From Bacillota bacterium (GTDB lineage Bacteria > Bacillota_I > Bacilli_A > RF39 > UBA660): a stretch of 64,000 nt of DNA. The notes beneath the pieces were generated by a model, which saw only the letters and a list, made by a program, of their open reading frames with translations, was not told the origin of the DNA and searched no databases. Numbering within the stretch: the first letter of the stretch is position 1; the number at the start of each line of letters is the position of its first letter. A program made the translations under genes and the position numbers. Shown in pieces: positions 8,662 through 16,483 of this stretch. The DNA is taken from the NCBI GenBank assembly GCA_021771185.1, contig JAETPN010000001.1:210771-274770 (forward strand), in the 5' to 3' direction.

Positions 8662-9012
8662 TTAAGATTCTACAAATTTATAAGTATAATTTTCATTTAT
8701 ATTTTTTATAATAATTTTCGTATCTTTCGCAAATGGTTTTTTTGTTTTTGGATTTTCTAAATCTTGTTCAACATAATTTCCTTGCATTAAATCTTCTAAC
8801 GTAATAGTCACAGTCTTTCCATGGTCTGGTAAAGAATCAATATGATCTGCAGCCCAATTTTTGGCAGCATCTTCAATATTTGAAACTTGTACTTCATAGG
8901 CCTGTTCCCCTGAACGATTGACACTTCGTTGTACGGAAGGAATTACTACTAAAGAAATGGCCCCTAAAACAATAATAACCGCTAAAAGCTCTACTAATGT
9001 AAATCCTTTCAT
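8662..9012 (-). CDS. Type IV pilin-like (pseudopilin) protein, second of pair
   Basis: 116 residues from the ATG at 9012, which overlaps the TGA of the preceding pilin gene (ATGA); AAAGGTGGG lies upstream. The N terminus MKGFTLVELL is a class III signal cut by prepilin peptidase before Phe. The hydrophobic helix AVIIVLGAISLVVIPSV follows, then a small globular part with VQVSNIEDAAKNWAADH. Such pseudopilins occur in Com DNA-uptake pili and type II-like fibres. No ComGA/GB or peptidase gene is in the window, so the machinery is elsewhere and the role is undecided. Confidence 0.85.
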   Translation of the reverse strand: MKGFTLVELLAVIIVLGAISLVVIPSVQRSVNRSGEQAYEVQVSNIEDAAKNWAADHIDSLPDHGKTVTITLEDLMQGNYVEQDLENPKTKKPFAKDTKIIIKNINENYTYKFVES

Positions 9013-9410
9013 GAACTTAATCCCACCTTTATACATGTAAATGAATTTGTAGATCCTATTTCTCCATTTGAAAATTTGTGTTTTCCTTCATATTTTAAAC
9101 GAACTGCTGTTTTACTAACATCATAAGGTGTTCCAGTTTCAGCATTCTTAATAGGTTCATTTAACAATCCTTCATCAACTAATACTTCTAATGTTGTACA
9201 ATAATACTTACTTCCAGATGCAGTAGTTAAATCCGCATGATCTAAAAAATAATTTTCAGCGGCATCAAAAATAAGTGTATTGGTATTTTCATTAATATTA
9301 TTTCTAGCATCTGTAATTTGATTGATAATTGATGGGAATGCAATAACCGCAATAATTCCAAGAATTACAATCACACCTAATAATTCCACTAACGTAAACC
9401 CTCGTTTCAT
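9009..9410 (-). CDS. Type IV pilin-like (pseudopilin) protein, first of pair
   Basis: 133 residues with the prepilin signal MKRGFTLVELLGV and a hydrophobic helix (IVILGIIAVIAFPSI). The DAAENYFLDHADL segment parallels DAAKNWAADHIDS in the next gene, so the two are paralogues. Two Cys residues (YYCTTLEV, FTCIKVG) could form a disulfide as in many pilins. A GAGGTGAT ribosome site is present. It is translationally coupled to the second pilin gene, which suggests heteromeric assembly. Confidence 0.87.
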   Translation of the reverse strand: MKRGFTLVELLGVIVILGIIAVIAFPSIINQITDARNNINENTNTLIFDAAENYFLDHADLTTASGSKYYCTTLEVLVDEGLLNEPIKNAETGTPYDVSKTAVRLKYEGKHKFSNGEIGSTNSFTCIKVGLSS

Positions 9411-9455
9411 ATGATCACCTCTTTTAATTATAGCGATGTTCCAGATTTTTGTAAA

Positions 9456-9483
9456 GAAAAAAACTACTATTCTTCTGTAGTTT
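9456..9483 (-). terminator. Terminator of rpmF
   Basis: Stem AAACTAC / GTAGTTT followed by a T-run on the minus strand. It overlaps the end of rpmF. Confidence 0.8.
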
Positions 9484-9658
9484 CTTGTTTACTAACAACT
9501 TCTTTTCCTTTGTAAGAACCACATTTTTTACAAACTCTATGTGGTTTTACATCAGCACCACAAGTAGGACATTTTGTCACTTGGTTTGCACTAATTTTGT
9601 AATGTGTTCTACGCATTCTTTTTCTAGTTTTACTAGTTTTTCTAAATGGTACAGCCAT
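9467..9658 (-). CDS. rpmF: 50S ribosomal protein L32
   Basis: 63 residues: [19 protein letters not shown] is the canonical L32 start, followed by a zinc ribbon CPTC...CKKC. The zinc form (four Cys) is kept, unlike the Cys-free L32 paralogues of some Bacillota. It follows yceD by 15 nt, the widespread yceD-rpmF arrangement. Confidence 0.97.
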   Translation of the reverse strand: MAVPFRKTSKTRKRMRRTHYKISANQVTKCPTCGADVKPHRVCKKCGSYKGKEVVSKQETTEE

Positions 9659-9673
9659 ATTTACACCTCTTTC

Positions 9674-10159
9674 TTATAATAAATCTTTCAATTTTTCAAG
9701 CTCTGGATTGGTCCCTTCATCCTTCTTTAATTCGGATATAACCTTCCATCCATTCCCTGATAAGGTTCGATCTGAGATGTCATCACTTACCACTTTCATG
9801 GGAATTTCCATTAATATATTTTCCCATATTATAGGAAAAATATCAAGAGTATTTTCACAAATTATGGAATTTTCCTGTGTTTCTTCCATAAAATTTACAA
9901 TATTTTCCTCAATTTCAATATGTAGAGGAACTTTTACAGGTTTTAATGTAACAGAACAAGGTAATATGATATCACCTTCTACTTGCACAGAAAGTTCTAT
10001 TTCATCAAAACTGTTTTGGGTAATTTCACCAATAATCTTTACATCATCTAAAGAAAGAATATCTGTTCCAGCTAATTCTTCTTTCGTAAAAGTATACGTA
10101 AGATCGATGGGAATATACATTTCAATTCCATTTTTTAAACGGGTTAGATCAAATTTCAT
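9674..10159 (-). CDS. yceD: YceD / DUF177 family protein
   Basis: 161 residues of the DUF177 family (YlbN in Bacillus), linked in bacteria with 23S rRNA accumulation and almost always next to rpmF. Family traits seen are a beta-rich N terminus (IPIDLTYTFTKEEL), the ILPCSVTLKPVKVPL segment with its conserved Cys, and an acidic C-terminal part ending near LEKLKDLL. Its neighbours rpmF (downstream) and divergent tmcAL mirror the Bacillus ylbM-ylbN-rpmF cluster. Confidence 0.9.
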   Translation of the reverse strand: MKFDLTRLKNGIEMYIPIDLTYTFTKEELAGTDILSLDDVKIIGEITQNSFDEIELSVQVEGDIILPCSVTLKPVKVPLHIEIEENIVNFMEETQENSIICENTLDIFPIIWENILMEIPMKVVSDDISDRTLSGNGWKVISELKKDEGTNPELEKLKDLL

Positions 10160-10211
10160 AAAATCACCACCTAAACATTGTACTAAAATTTTTATAAAAT
10201 TGCAAATTCAT

Positions 10212-10604
10212 TTATTCTGTAATAACCATAGGGTTTTCATCAATCATATCTAAAATATCATCGATTTCATATCCCTCTTCTTGTTTCCTTTCGATAAAGT
10301 CATCAATTTCAAAACAATCAATATTTAACAGAAAAGGATGACTATCAATCATCAAATGAATGGCTTCAAACTTTAAATCTTTTAATTTTTGAATCATCGC
10401 CATTACATCTGTAAGGATTCGACTAAAATACCATGGATTTCCAATTAAAATGTTTTTAATCTGAACTTCTGTACATCCTACATGTTTTAAATATTCAATT
10501 TTTCTTACTATTTCAATTTCTTCTAATTCAATAATTTCTGGATTGGAATCTATCATATTTTTTAAATTTGTTTCTGCGAAACCAAGGTTATATAATTCTA
10601 ACAT
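10212..10604 (-). CDS. Helical-repeat protein resembling mTERF motifs
   Basis: 130 residues from the ATG at 10604 (a GTG start four codons earlier is possible). It contains about three repeats of a 30-35-residue helical pattern: LYNLGFAETNLKNMIDSNPEII, LKHVGCTEVQIKNILIGNPW and LKDLKFEAIHLMIDSHPFLL. This Leu-x-x-hydrophobic-Gly ... Ile/Leu-x-x-x-Pro rhythm is that of mTERF nucleic-acid-binding repeats. The assignment is by eye and tentative. It lies upstream of yceD-rpmF on the same strand. Confidence 0.55.
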   Translation of the reverse strand: MLELYNLGFAETNLKNMIDSNPEIIELEEIEIVRKIEYLKHVGCTEVQIKNILIGNPWYFSRILTDVMAMIQKLKDLKFEAIHLMIDSHPFLLNIDCFEIDDFIERKQEEGYEIDDILDMIDENPMVITE

Positions 10605-10628
10605 TCTTTTTCCCACTTTCTAAATCAT

Positions 10629-10871
10629 TTATCTAAAACATTTTTTTACTAATTTTTTTATTTTTCGGTCTTCAACTTTTGTAATAAGATGACTATCCTT
10701 TGTTTCATCCATAATATCTAAACATAATTCTTGCATTGTTGTATTTTTAACAATTCCTAAGTATTCAGGATGAGCAATTAAAATTCGGTTAGTCAGTTCT
10801 TCAAATACTTGTGCTTTTTCTTCCTCCGAACAATTTTCATAATCCTTTAATGGTACATGTAATGATATCAT
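10629..10871 (-). CDS. Small hypothetical protein
   Basis: 80 residues, not recognised: a soluble, helical and Glu/Lys-rich protein (CSEEEKAQVFEELTNRIL) with a very basic tail (RKIKKLVKKCFR). AAAGGAAA precedes the ATG. It is the first gene of the minus-strand group that leads into the mTERF-like gene, yceD and rpmF, divergent from tmcAL. Confidence 0.65.
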   Translation of the reverse strand: MISLHVPLKDYENCSEEEKAQVFEELTNRILIAHPEYLGIVKNTTMQELCLDIMDETKDSHLITKVEDRKIKKLVKKCFR

Positions 10872-10957
10872 AAAAAATTTCCTTTCTTATCTGCGACTTA
10901 TCTTACCACAATTTTAAAATTTGTCAAAATATGATAAAATAATATTGTGGTGATAAC

Positions 10958-12106
10958 ATGAAAGCAGTAGGAATTATTTGTGAATATAATCCATTTCATT
11001 ATGGACATATCTATCATTTAAAGCAAGTGAAAAAAATGTGCCCAGATCATGCGATTATTTTAATTATGAGTGGAAATTTTTTACAACGTGGTGATACCAG
11101 TTTAATTAATAAATGGGATAAAACAAAGATTGCTCTAGATTATGGGGTGGATCTTGTCGTAGAACTTCCCTTTCCTTTTGCAACACAAAGTGCGGATATA
11201 TTTGCAGCGGGAAGCATTGGGGTTTTAAAAGCACTTCATGTGGATAAATTAGTTTTTGGTAGTGAATGTAATGATATTGAAAAATTTAAAACACTGGCAG
11301 AAATTCAATTACGCCATGAAGTGTATGATGAACAAGTACGTAACTACCTAGATCAAGGTGAAAATTATCCTACAGCGCTTTCTAAAGCATTATTTAATCT
11401 CACTGGATATACAATTGATACACCAAATGATATTTTAGGACTTAGTTATGTACGTGAAATTATCAAACAAAAGGCAAACATTGAACCAATATGCATTAAA
11501 AGAACAAATGATTATCACAGTAAAACGATGAGTGAGAAAATTTCAAGTGCTTCTAGTATTCGAGAAGCTTTACGAAAAAAACAAGATGTCAGTTCCTTTG
11601 TACCAAAAGAAACGATGAACTGTTTAAAACCATATCATATGATTGAAAACTATTATCCTTTCTTAAAATTTAAAATTTTAACAGAATTAAATGATTTAGA
11701 TCTATATCAATCGGTAGATGAAGGAATGGATGCTCGTTTAAAAAAGTTTATTTTAATGTCTAATTCCTATCAAGAACTCGTTGAAAATTTAAAAATGAAG
11801 CGATATACATATCAAAAAATTCATCGAATGTTACTTCATATTTTGTGTAATTTTACAAAGGATGAAGCGATGGACATGAAGAAACTTAAATATATTCGTG
11901 TCTTAGGTTTTTCATCAAAAGGTCAACTTTATTTAAAAACATACAAAAAAAAGATCAATTTACCTATTCTAACAAATTTTACAAAAATGAATGATATGTT
12001 GGCACTTGAATTTCGTACTACTTGTGTTTATGCTTCTATTTTAGATGAGGTTGACAAACAACGATTAATTGAAGCTGAATATAAACAAAAACCGATCATG
12101 AAATAA
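10958..12106 (+). CDS. tmcAL: tRNA(Met) cytidine acetate ligase TmcAL (YlbM)
   Basis: 382 residues. TmcAL activates acetate with ATP and acetylates C34 of elongator tRNA-Met. The N-terminal nucleotidyltransferase core starts GIICEYNPFHYGHIYHL, with the HxGH-like ATP motif, followed by MSGNFLQRGD and PFATQSADIFAAG, all diagnostic of YlbM. The middle has RTNDYHS and a SSASSIREAL segment. It is divergent from the yceD/rpmF group, a rearranged version of the Bacillus ylbM-ylbN-rpmF order. A GTGGTGATAAC ribosome site precedes the ATG. Confidence 0.95.
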   Translation: MKAVGIICEYNPFHYGHIYHLKQVKKMCPDHAIILIMSGNFLQRGDTSLINKWDKTKIALDYGVDLVVELPFPFATQSADIFAAGSIGVLKALHVDKLVFGSECNDIEKFKTLAEIQLRHEVYDEQVRNYLDQGENYPTALSKALFNLTGYTIDTPNDILGLSYVREIIKQKANIEPICIKRTNDYHSKTMSEKISSASSIREALRKKQDVSSFVPKETMNCLKPYHMIENYYPFLKFKILTELNDLDLYQSVDEGMDARLKKFILMSNSYQELVENLKMKRYTYQKIHRMLLHILCNFTKDEAMDMKKLKYIRVLGFSSKGQLYLKTYKKKINLPILTNFTKMNDMLALEFRTTCVYASILDEVDKQRLIEAEYKQKPIMK

Positions 12107-12126
12107 AGAAGAATTTCTTCTTTATT
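12102..12126 (+). terminator. Terminator of tmcAL
   Basis: Stem AATAAAGAAGAA / TTCTTCTTTATT followed by a T-run on the plus strand, overlapping the stop codon. Confidence 0.8.
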
Positions 12127-12164
12127 TTTTTATAAAAGTAACATTCTCCATATTTCATATTCTT

Positions 12165-12174
12165 TTCGACAAAA
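12165..12174 (-). promoter_or_regulatory. Spo0A-box match in a convergent gap
   Basis: TTTTGTCGAA on the minus strand, a full match to the 0A box, between the terminators of tmcAL and the suf operon. No promoter would be served here, so its function is doubtful. Confidence 0.3.
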
Positions 12175-12178
12175 GCGT

Positions 12179-12211
12179 AAAGAAAAAGAGGATTAAATAA
12201 TCTCCTCTTTT
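12179..12211 (-). terminator. Terminator of the suf operon
   Basis: Stem AAAAGAGGA / TCCTCTTTT with a 10-nt loop and T-rich tail on the minus strand. It overlaps the sufS stop. Confidence 0.8.
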
Positions 12212-13386
12212 AATTTTGGATTTTTTAATGCCTCAATCAATTGATCAATTTCTTCTTTGGTATTATAAAAATAGAAACTAATACGACAAGTATTTTTAAT
12301 TCCTAATTCTTGATTTAATATTTTGGCACAATGACTTCCAGCACGTACGCAAATATGATATTTATTTAAATAAATGGCTAAATCTTGAGCAAAAACATCT
12401 TGATAATTAAAGGATATAATTCCACTTGGACTCGTTTCATTATAGATATTTATTTGTGGTATTTCATGTAATCTTTTTACAGCATACGCTTTTAATTCTT
12501 GTTCATATTTATGAATTTTATCTAAGCCAATATTTTTTAAATAATCTAAGGTTGCACCAAATCCAATAATTCCTGCAATATGTTGTGTCCCCGCTTCAAA
12601 TAAATCTGGATTTTCTTGATATAGACGTTCTCCGTCTGGAGAAAAAGATGCATTCATTCCACCTCCAAATTCTAGAGGTCTCATTTGTTTCATGTATTTG
12701 TCTTTCGCATACATAATTCCAACACCCGTTGGACCACACATCTTATGTGCTGAAAATGCTAAAAAATCAATATCTAATGCCTGTACATCCATGGGTATAT
12801 GTGGAACAGATTGTGCTCCATCAATAACACATAAAATATTATTTTCATGGGCTAATTCAATCATTTCTTTGATTGGACGAATATCCCCAATGACATTCGT
12901 AATATGGGCTAAACTAAGAACTTTAGTGCGTGGGGTGATAGCCTTTAAAACGTTTTCCTTAGATACCTCTAAGTTTTCATTCAACGAAATATAACGAATC
13001 CTGATTCCACATTCATCCGCAAGTTCAAACCATGGAAGTAAATTAGAAGCATGTTCACTTGTTGTTAGTAATACTTCGTCGCCTTCTTTTAAATAGTTTT
13101 TAAAAAATCCAAAAACAATACGATTTAATGAATCGGTTGTTCCGCTTGTAAAAGCAATTTCACGTTCCTTTTCTGCGTGAATAAATTCACGTACTAGACT
13201 TCTAGTTTTCGCATACATTTCATCAACCTTAAAGCTAATATCATAGTCTCCACGATGTGCATTTGTACTATAATTCGTATAATAATCACTAATAGCGTCG
13301 ATCATACACTGTGGTTTTAAGGTTGTCGCTCCATTATCAAAATAGATAATATCCTGTTTTAAAAAAGGAAAATCTTCTCGATTCAT
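12193..13386 (-). CDS. sufS: Cysteine desulfurase SufS
   Basis: 397 residues. A PLP enzyme that takes sulfur from cysteine for Fe-S cluster assembly. The PLP lysine is in FSAHKMCGPTGVGIMY and the persulfide Cys in VRAGSHCAKIL, the short-loop group II (SufS) form. N-terminal IYFDNGATTLKP and TSGTTDSLN are typical. It is last in the sufC-sufD-sufS operon, 4 nt after sufD. The usual Gram-positive partner SufU is not present after it. Confidence 0.95.
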   Translation of the reverse strand: MNREDFPFLKQDIIYFDNGATTLKPQCMIDAISDYYTNYSTNAHRGDYDISFKVDEMYAKTRSLVREFIHAEKEREIAFTSGTTDSLNRIVFGFFKNYLKEGDEVLLTTSEHASNLLPWFELADECGIRIRYISLNENLEVSKENVLKAITPRTKVLSLAHITNVIGDIRPIKEMIELAHENNILCVIDGAQSVPHIPMDVQALDIDFLAFSAHKMCGPTGVGIMYAKDKYMKQMRPLEFGGGMNASFSPDGERLYQENPDLFEAGTQHIAGIIGFGATLDYLKNIGLDKIHKYEQELKAYAVKRLHEIPQINIYNETSPSGIISFNYQDVFAQDLAIYLNKYHICVRAGSHCAKILNQELGIKNTCRISFYFYNTKEEIDQLIEALKNPKLKEEII

Positions 13387-13390
13387 ATCC

Positions 13391-14194
13391 TCACCTCCAA
13401 ACTTTTTCTACTTCTTTTTTTAACACGTCATGTTGACTTTCAGTTATAGGTAAACCACCTAATAAGAATCCTTCTGTAAGAAGTATAAGGGATTCTTTTT
13501 TAGAAATTCCACGACTCATGATATAAAAGAGTTCTTCCGCCGTAAATGTTCCTATGTGTGCGGCATGATTTGCCTCCACATCATTTTCATCAATTAATAA
13601 ATTTGGACATATTTTACAAACATTTAACGTATTTGTAAGAATTCGACTCTGTTGATTTAAAATGCAACCAGTATTTCCTTTTGGAATTACTCCAGTAACA
13701 TTAAAGATAAAAGATTCACTTCCTACATTAACACCGTGATGATATACATTACTTATTGTGTTTTTAGCATGATGATATACAACGACATCATATTTTTGTT
13801 TTTCGGAAGCAATGGTTTTTAAATGATAATCAATAAATGCTTTTTCACCATTTAAATGAATTTGTGATAATTCACGAATTTGATGTGCCATATAAAACTT
13901 TGTAACCTCTACTCTAGCATCCGTATCTAACATATAATTATATTGTACTTTTGTTTTTTCCCCAGTACGTTTTTCGAAAATATTTACATGTACACCTTTG
14001 TCAACTAAAATCGTCACATCTAATTTCGTTTCTTCGGTTGTATTATAGCTGAGTTCCAGTGAACAAGATTTTCTAATTTTAATAATGATACGACTCACAC
14101 GAAAGAATTCACATTTTGGTATACACTCTATTTCTATTGCGTCTGTTTGTACTTGTTCTGTAATTATATCATTCACTACTTTTATTCTATTCAT
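13391..14194 (-). CDS. sufD: SufB/SufD family scaffold protein, short form
   Basis: 267 residues carrying the SufBD beta-helix core. The C-terminal signature NLLIDENDVEANHAAHIG, then ELFYIMSRGIS and GFLLGG, matches SufD/SufB, with the functional His kept in VEANHAAHIG. It lacks most of the N-terminal domain of full SufB or SufD (about 420-470 residues). It overlaps sufC by 8 nt. No second SufB/D gene is adjacent, so the SufC2-(B/D)2 complex may be a homodimeric minimal form or SufB may be encoded elsewhere. The choice of SufD over SufB is tentative. Confidence 0.8.
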   Translation of the reverse strand: MNRIKVVNDIITEQVQTDAIEIECIPKCEFFRVSRIIIKIRKSCSLELSYNTTEETKLDVTILVDKGVHVNIFEKRTGEKTKVQYNYMLDTDARVEVTKFYMAHQIRELSQIHLNGEKAFIDYHLKTIASEKQKYDVVVYHHAKNTISNVYHHGVNVGSESFIFNVTGVIPKGNTGCILNQQSRILTNTLNVCKICPNLLIDENDVEANHAAHIGTFTAEELFYIMSRGISKKESLILLTEGFLLGGLPITESQHDVLKKEVEKVWR

Positions 14195-14975
14195 GAGTGA
14201 TACTTTCCTTTACTACACAAGTCCCAATACTTTGTGTTTTTTTTGTAATTTCGGTATATCCATAGGCTTCGATTTCTCTTACTAGTTCTTTTCCACCTGT
14301 TTCTACAATGTGTCCATCTTTCATAATATGAACAAAATCAGGAACAATATAATCTAATAAACGCTGATAGTGTGTAATTACTAACATCCCAGGATTCTCT
14401 TTTCTATAATAATTCATCACTTCAGTTCCAACGACACGAAGACTATCAACATCTAATCCAGAATCAATTTCATCTAACAATACCATATGAGGTTGTAATA
14501 AATACATTTGTAAAATTTCATTTTTTTTGCGTTCTCCACCAGAAAAACCAACATTTACACCTCGATGAATCATGTCTTTATTCATTTTTAATTCATCTAC
14601 CGTATGATCCATTTTTTTAATAAATTCAAATAATTTAAAATTTTCCTTTTCTTTGGCATGTAAAGCACTTCGCATGAAATCAGCATTTGTTACTCCTTCA
14701 ATTTCAAGTGGCATCTGCATTCCTAAAAAAATTCCTAATCGTGCACGTTCATCAACACTCATTGTTAGAATACTTTTCCCATCAAATAAGATGTCCCCTT
14801 TTATTACCTGATATACTGGATCTCCCATAATCACTTTCGATAAGGTACTCTTACCAACTCCATTAGGTCCCATAATAGCGTGAATCTCTCCACTTTTTAG
14901 TTCTAAAGAAAAATCTTTTAAAATTTCTTTTTCTTCTACTTTAACCCATAATTTTTTAATTGTTAACGTATGCAT
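14187..14975 (-). CDS. sufC: Fe-S assembly ATPase SufC
   Basis: 262 residues, an ABC-type ATPase that drives the SufBD scaffold. Walker A GPNGVGKST, signature FSGGERKKNEILQM and Walker B VLLDEIDSGLDVDSL are all present; the ERKKNEI signature is specific to SufC. First gene of the operon, with GGAGATGATGGT before the ATG. Length is normal. Confidence 0.96.
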   Translation of the reverse strand: MHTLTIKKLWVKVEEKEILKDFSLELKSGEIHAIMGPNGVGKSTLSKVIMGDPVYQVIKGDILFDGKSILTMSVDERARLGIFLGMQMPLEIEGVTNADFMRSALHAKEKENFKLFEFIKKMDHTVDELKMNKDMIHRGVNVGFSGGERKKNEILQMYLLQPHMVLLDEIDSGLDVDSLRVVGTEVMNYYRKENPGMLVITHYQRLLDYIVPDFVHIMKDGHIVETGGKELVREIEAYGYTEITKKTQSIGTCVVKESITHE

Positions 14976-15055
14976 ACCATCATCTCCAGTTTCTATTGTA
15001 TCAAAAATTATTTAGATATTAAAGAATATTATGGTTTTAATTTGAAATTATTTCA

Positions 15056-15083
15056 TAAAAAAAATGAAAATTACTTTTCATTT
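15056..15083 (-). terminator. Terminator of the anchored hypothetical gene
   Basis: Stem AAATGAAAA / TTTTCATTT with loop TTAC and T8 on the minus strand, overlapping the stop. Confidence 0.8.
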
Positions 15084-15822
15084 AGTTTGGTTGTACTGAA
15101 TATAAATAATAGTTACTATCATTATCTTTTTTAAATAAGAATAATAATGTTTTCTTACCAACACTAAGTTGATCTGGTTGTGTTACTGTTAATACATCAA
15201 TATGAGCAGTTAAGACAATATCTTCCTCTTGATATTCGATACTTTCCACTTCCGTTTTAATATCTCCAGCTTTATACGTTCCTCCAGAATTAAAAAGATA
15301 AACATCCTGATAAACATCATTATTATCAAAAACTTGATTTGCCTCTACACCAAATAATTTTTTTGAAATGATATTTGCATCACTTTGTTTTAGTGCAGGA
15401 CAATAATCTGCTCCACCAACGCATCTTGATATAACTTCTCCGGAAACAGATGAAGTCCCCATTTGATTTCTAACCGCATAAGTATAAATAAAATTTTTCT
15501 TTGATTCGTTTGGAACATCCTTCGTATATTTAACAGAAGTTATATTTAGAAACTGCGTAATATAATCAAATGCAGTAATTTCTGTTGTTGTGGAAGTTTG
15601 GCTACTAAAACCTATTATTTTTAACAATTCCTTTTCAATATCAGCAGAAACTTCTTGTTTTACATTTATATTCTTATTTTCTTCTTTCGTTTCCACTTTT
15701 ACTTTTTCTTCTTGTTTCTTATTATTTTTAGGATAATTTTGTCCAACAATAAAACCTATTAGAGCCACAATGATAAGACATAAAATAACAATCAATAAAA
15801 TAACACCATTACTTTTTTTCAT
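15082..15822 (-). CDS. Membrane-anchored extracytoplasmic protein, unknown
   Basis: 246 residues. An N-terminal transmembrane anchor (GVILLIVILCLIIVALIGFIVG, residues about 6-27) is followed by a Lys/Glu-rich linker and an outward domain of about 180 residues. Two Cys residues close together (SRCVGGADYCPAL) may form a disulfide. The domain is mixed alpha/beta (LTAHIDVLTV, KTLLFLFKKDND). I do not recognise the family. Monocistronic, with its own terminator. Confidence 0.75.
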   Translation of the reverse strand: MKKSNGVILLIVILCLIIVALIGFIVGQNYPKNNKKQEEKVKVETKEENKNINVKQEVSADIEKELLKIIGFSSQTSTTTEITAFDYITQFLNITSVKYTKDVPNESKKNFIYTYAVRNQMGTSSVSGEVISRCVGGADYCPALKQSDANIISKKLFGVEANQVFDNNDVYQDVYLFNSGGTYKAGDIKTEVESIEYQEEDIVLTAHIDVLTVTQPDQLSVGKKTLLFLFKKDNDSNYYLYSVQPN

Positions 15823-15974
15823 TAAAACACACTCCTACTTTCTAAAACCATTATAGCACATAGCAAAAAAAAAATAAAGTTTTATATCTCCGCTTTACAT
15901 TCCGTAAATATAATCTTCTTTCTTCTATATATTTTCTTCAACAATTCGTGTTTAAATTCATTATTTGGGTACAC

Positions 15975-16033
15975 TATAATAATGAATATTCGCAGTATTC
16001 ACGAAAAGAATGAGTTCCATTCTTTTTTATTTT
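15975..16033 (+). ncRNA. Candidate short transcript ending in an orphan terminator
   Basis: TATAAT at 15975-15980 is followed by a small hairpin (GAATA / TATTC) and, at 16003-16024, a stem AAAAGAATG / CATTCTTTT followed by a T-rich tail, with plus-strand polarity. No plus-strand gene lies upstream for this terminator to serve, and HIT has its own later promoter. A short RNA of about 50 nt is possible; the -35 is poor. Confidence 0.25.
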
Positions 16034-16077
16034 AACATAGAAATATAATTTAAAATGATAATTTTTAAAAGTTATGA

Positions 16078-16083
16078 TATAAT
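16078..16083 (+). promoter_or_regulatory. Extended -10 promoter of the HIT gene
   Basis: TGATATAAT with perfect TATAAT, 13 nt before the AAAGGAG ribosome site. This excludes the earlier in-frame ATG at 16055, which lies upstream of the promoter. Confidence 0.65.
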
Positions 16084-16102
16084 AGAAAAGGAGATGATAG
16101 CT

Positions 16103-16471
16103 ATGGATTGTATTTTTTGTAAGATTATAAACAATGAAATTCCATCATATACAATATATGAGGATGAAACCGTACGAGCTTTCTTAGATGTACATCCAGA
16201 TTCAAACGGACATACCTTAATTATTCCAAAAAAACATATCAAGGATATTAATGATATTGATAATGAAACGTTAATGCATATTTTTGAGGTAGCTAGATAT
16301 ATTAAATCTTTATTAGAGACAAAGTTACATATTGATGGGTTAACCTTTGTACAAAATAATGGAGAAGTTCAAGAAGTAAAACATTTTCATTTACACTTAA
16401 AACCATTTTATCATGAAGAACAGGTTTTATTCCCTGTAGAAGATATTTATAATAAATTAAAAGAGTCTTAA
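16103..16471 (+). CDS. HIT family nucleotide-binding protein
   Basis: 122 residues starting MDCIFCKIINNEIPSY. The catalytic histidine triad is HFHLHLKPFY near residue 100 (His-x-His-x-His). HTLIIPKKH in the middle is typical of HIT hydrolases of the Hint branch, which cleave AMP-linked substrates. AAAGGAGATGATAG precedes the ATG. It is a single gene convergent with recX; the physiological substrate is unknown. Confidence 0.92.
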   Translation: MDCIFCKIINNEIPSYTIYEDETVRAFLDVHPDSNGHTLIIPKKHIKDINDIDNETLMHIFEVARYIKSLLETKLHIDGLTFVQNNGEVQEVKHFHLHLKPFYHEEQVLFPVEDIYNKLKES

Positions 16472-16483
16472 AAACTCTTTTTT
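16460..16483. terminator. Terminator between the HIT gene and recX
   Basis: Stem AAAGAGT / ACTCTTT with T6 on the plus strand; the minus strand also has a short T-run, so it may serve both convergent genes. Confidence 0.75.

Larger units (their letters stand above)
15823..16102. other. Intergenic region between divergent genes
   Basis: A 280-nt AT-rich gap. It holds the promoter region of the anchored protein, a plus-strand candidate small transcript with terminator (15975-16033), and the HIT promoter at 16078-16083. No further coding potential is seen. Confidence 0.6.

Noticed and set aside
9708..10253. 181-codon plus-strand open frame opposite yceD
   Set aside because: It is antisense to a well-supported DUF177 gene and has no ribosome site or recognisable product.
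16055..16102. Upstream ATG for the HIT protein
   Set aside because: It lies upstream of the TATAAT promoter; the ATG at 16103 has a consensus ribosome site and the family N terminus.
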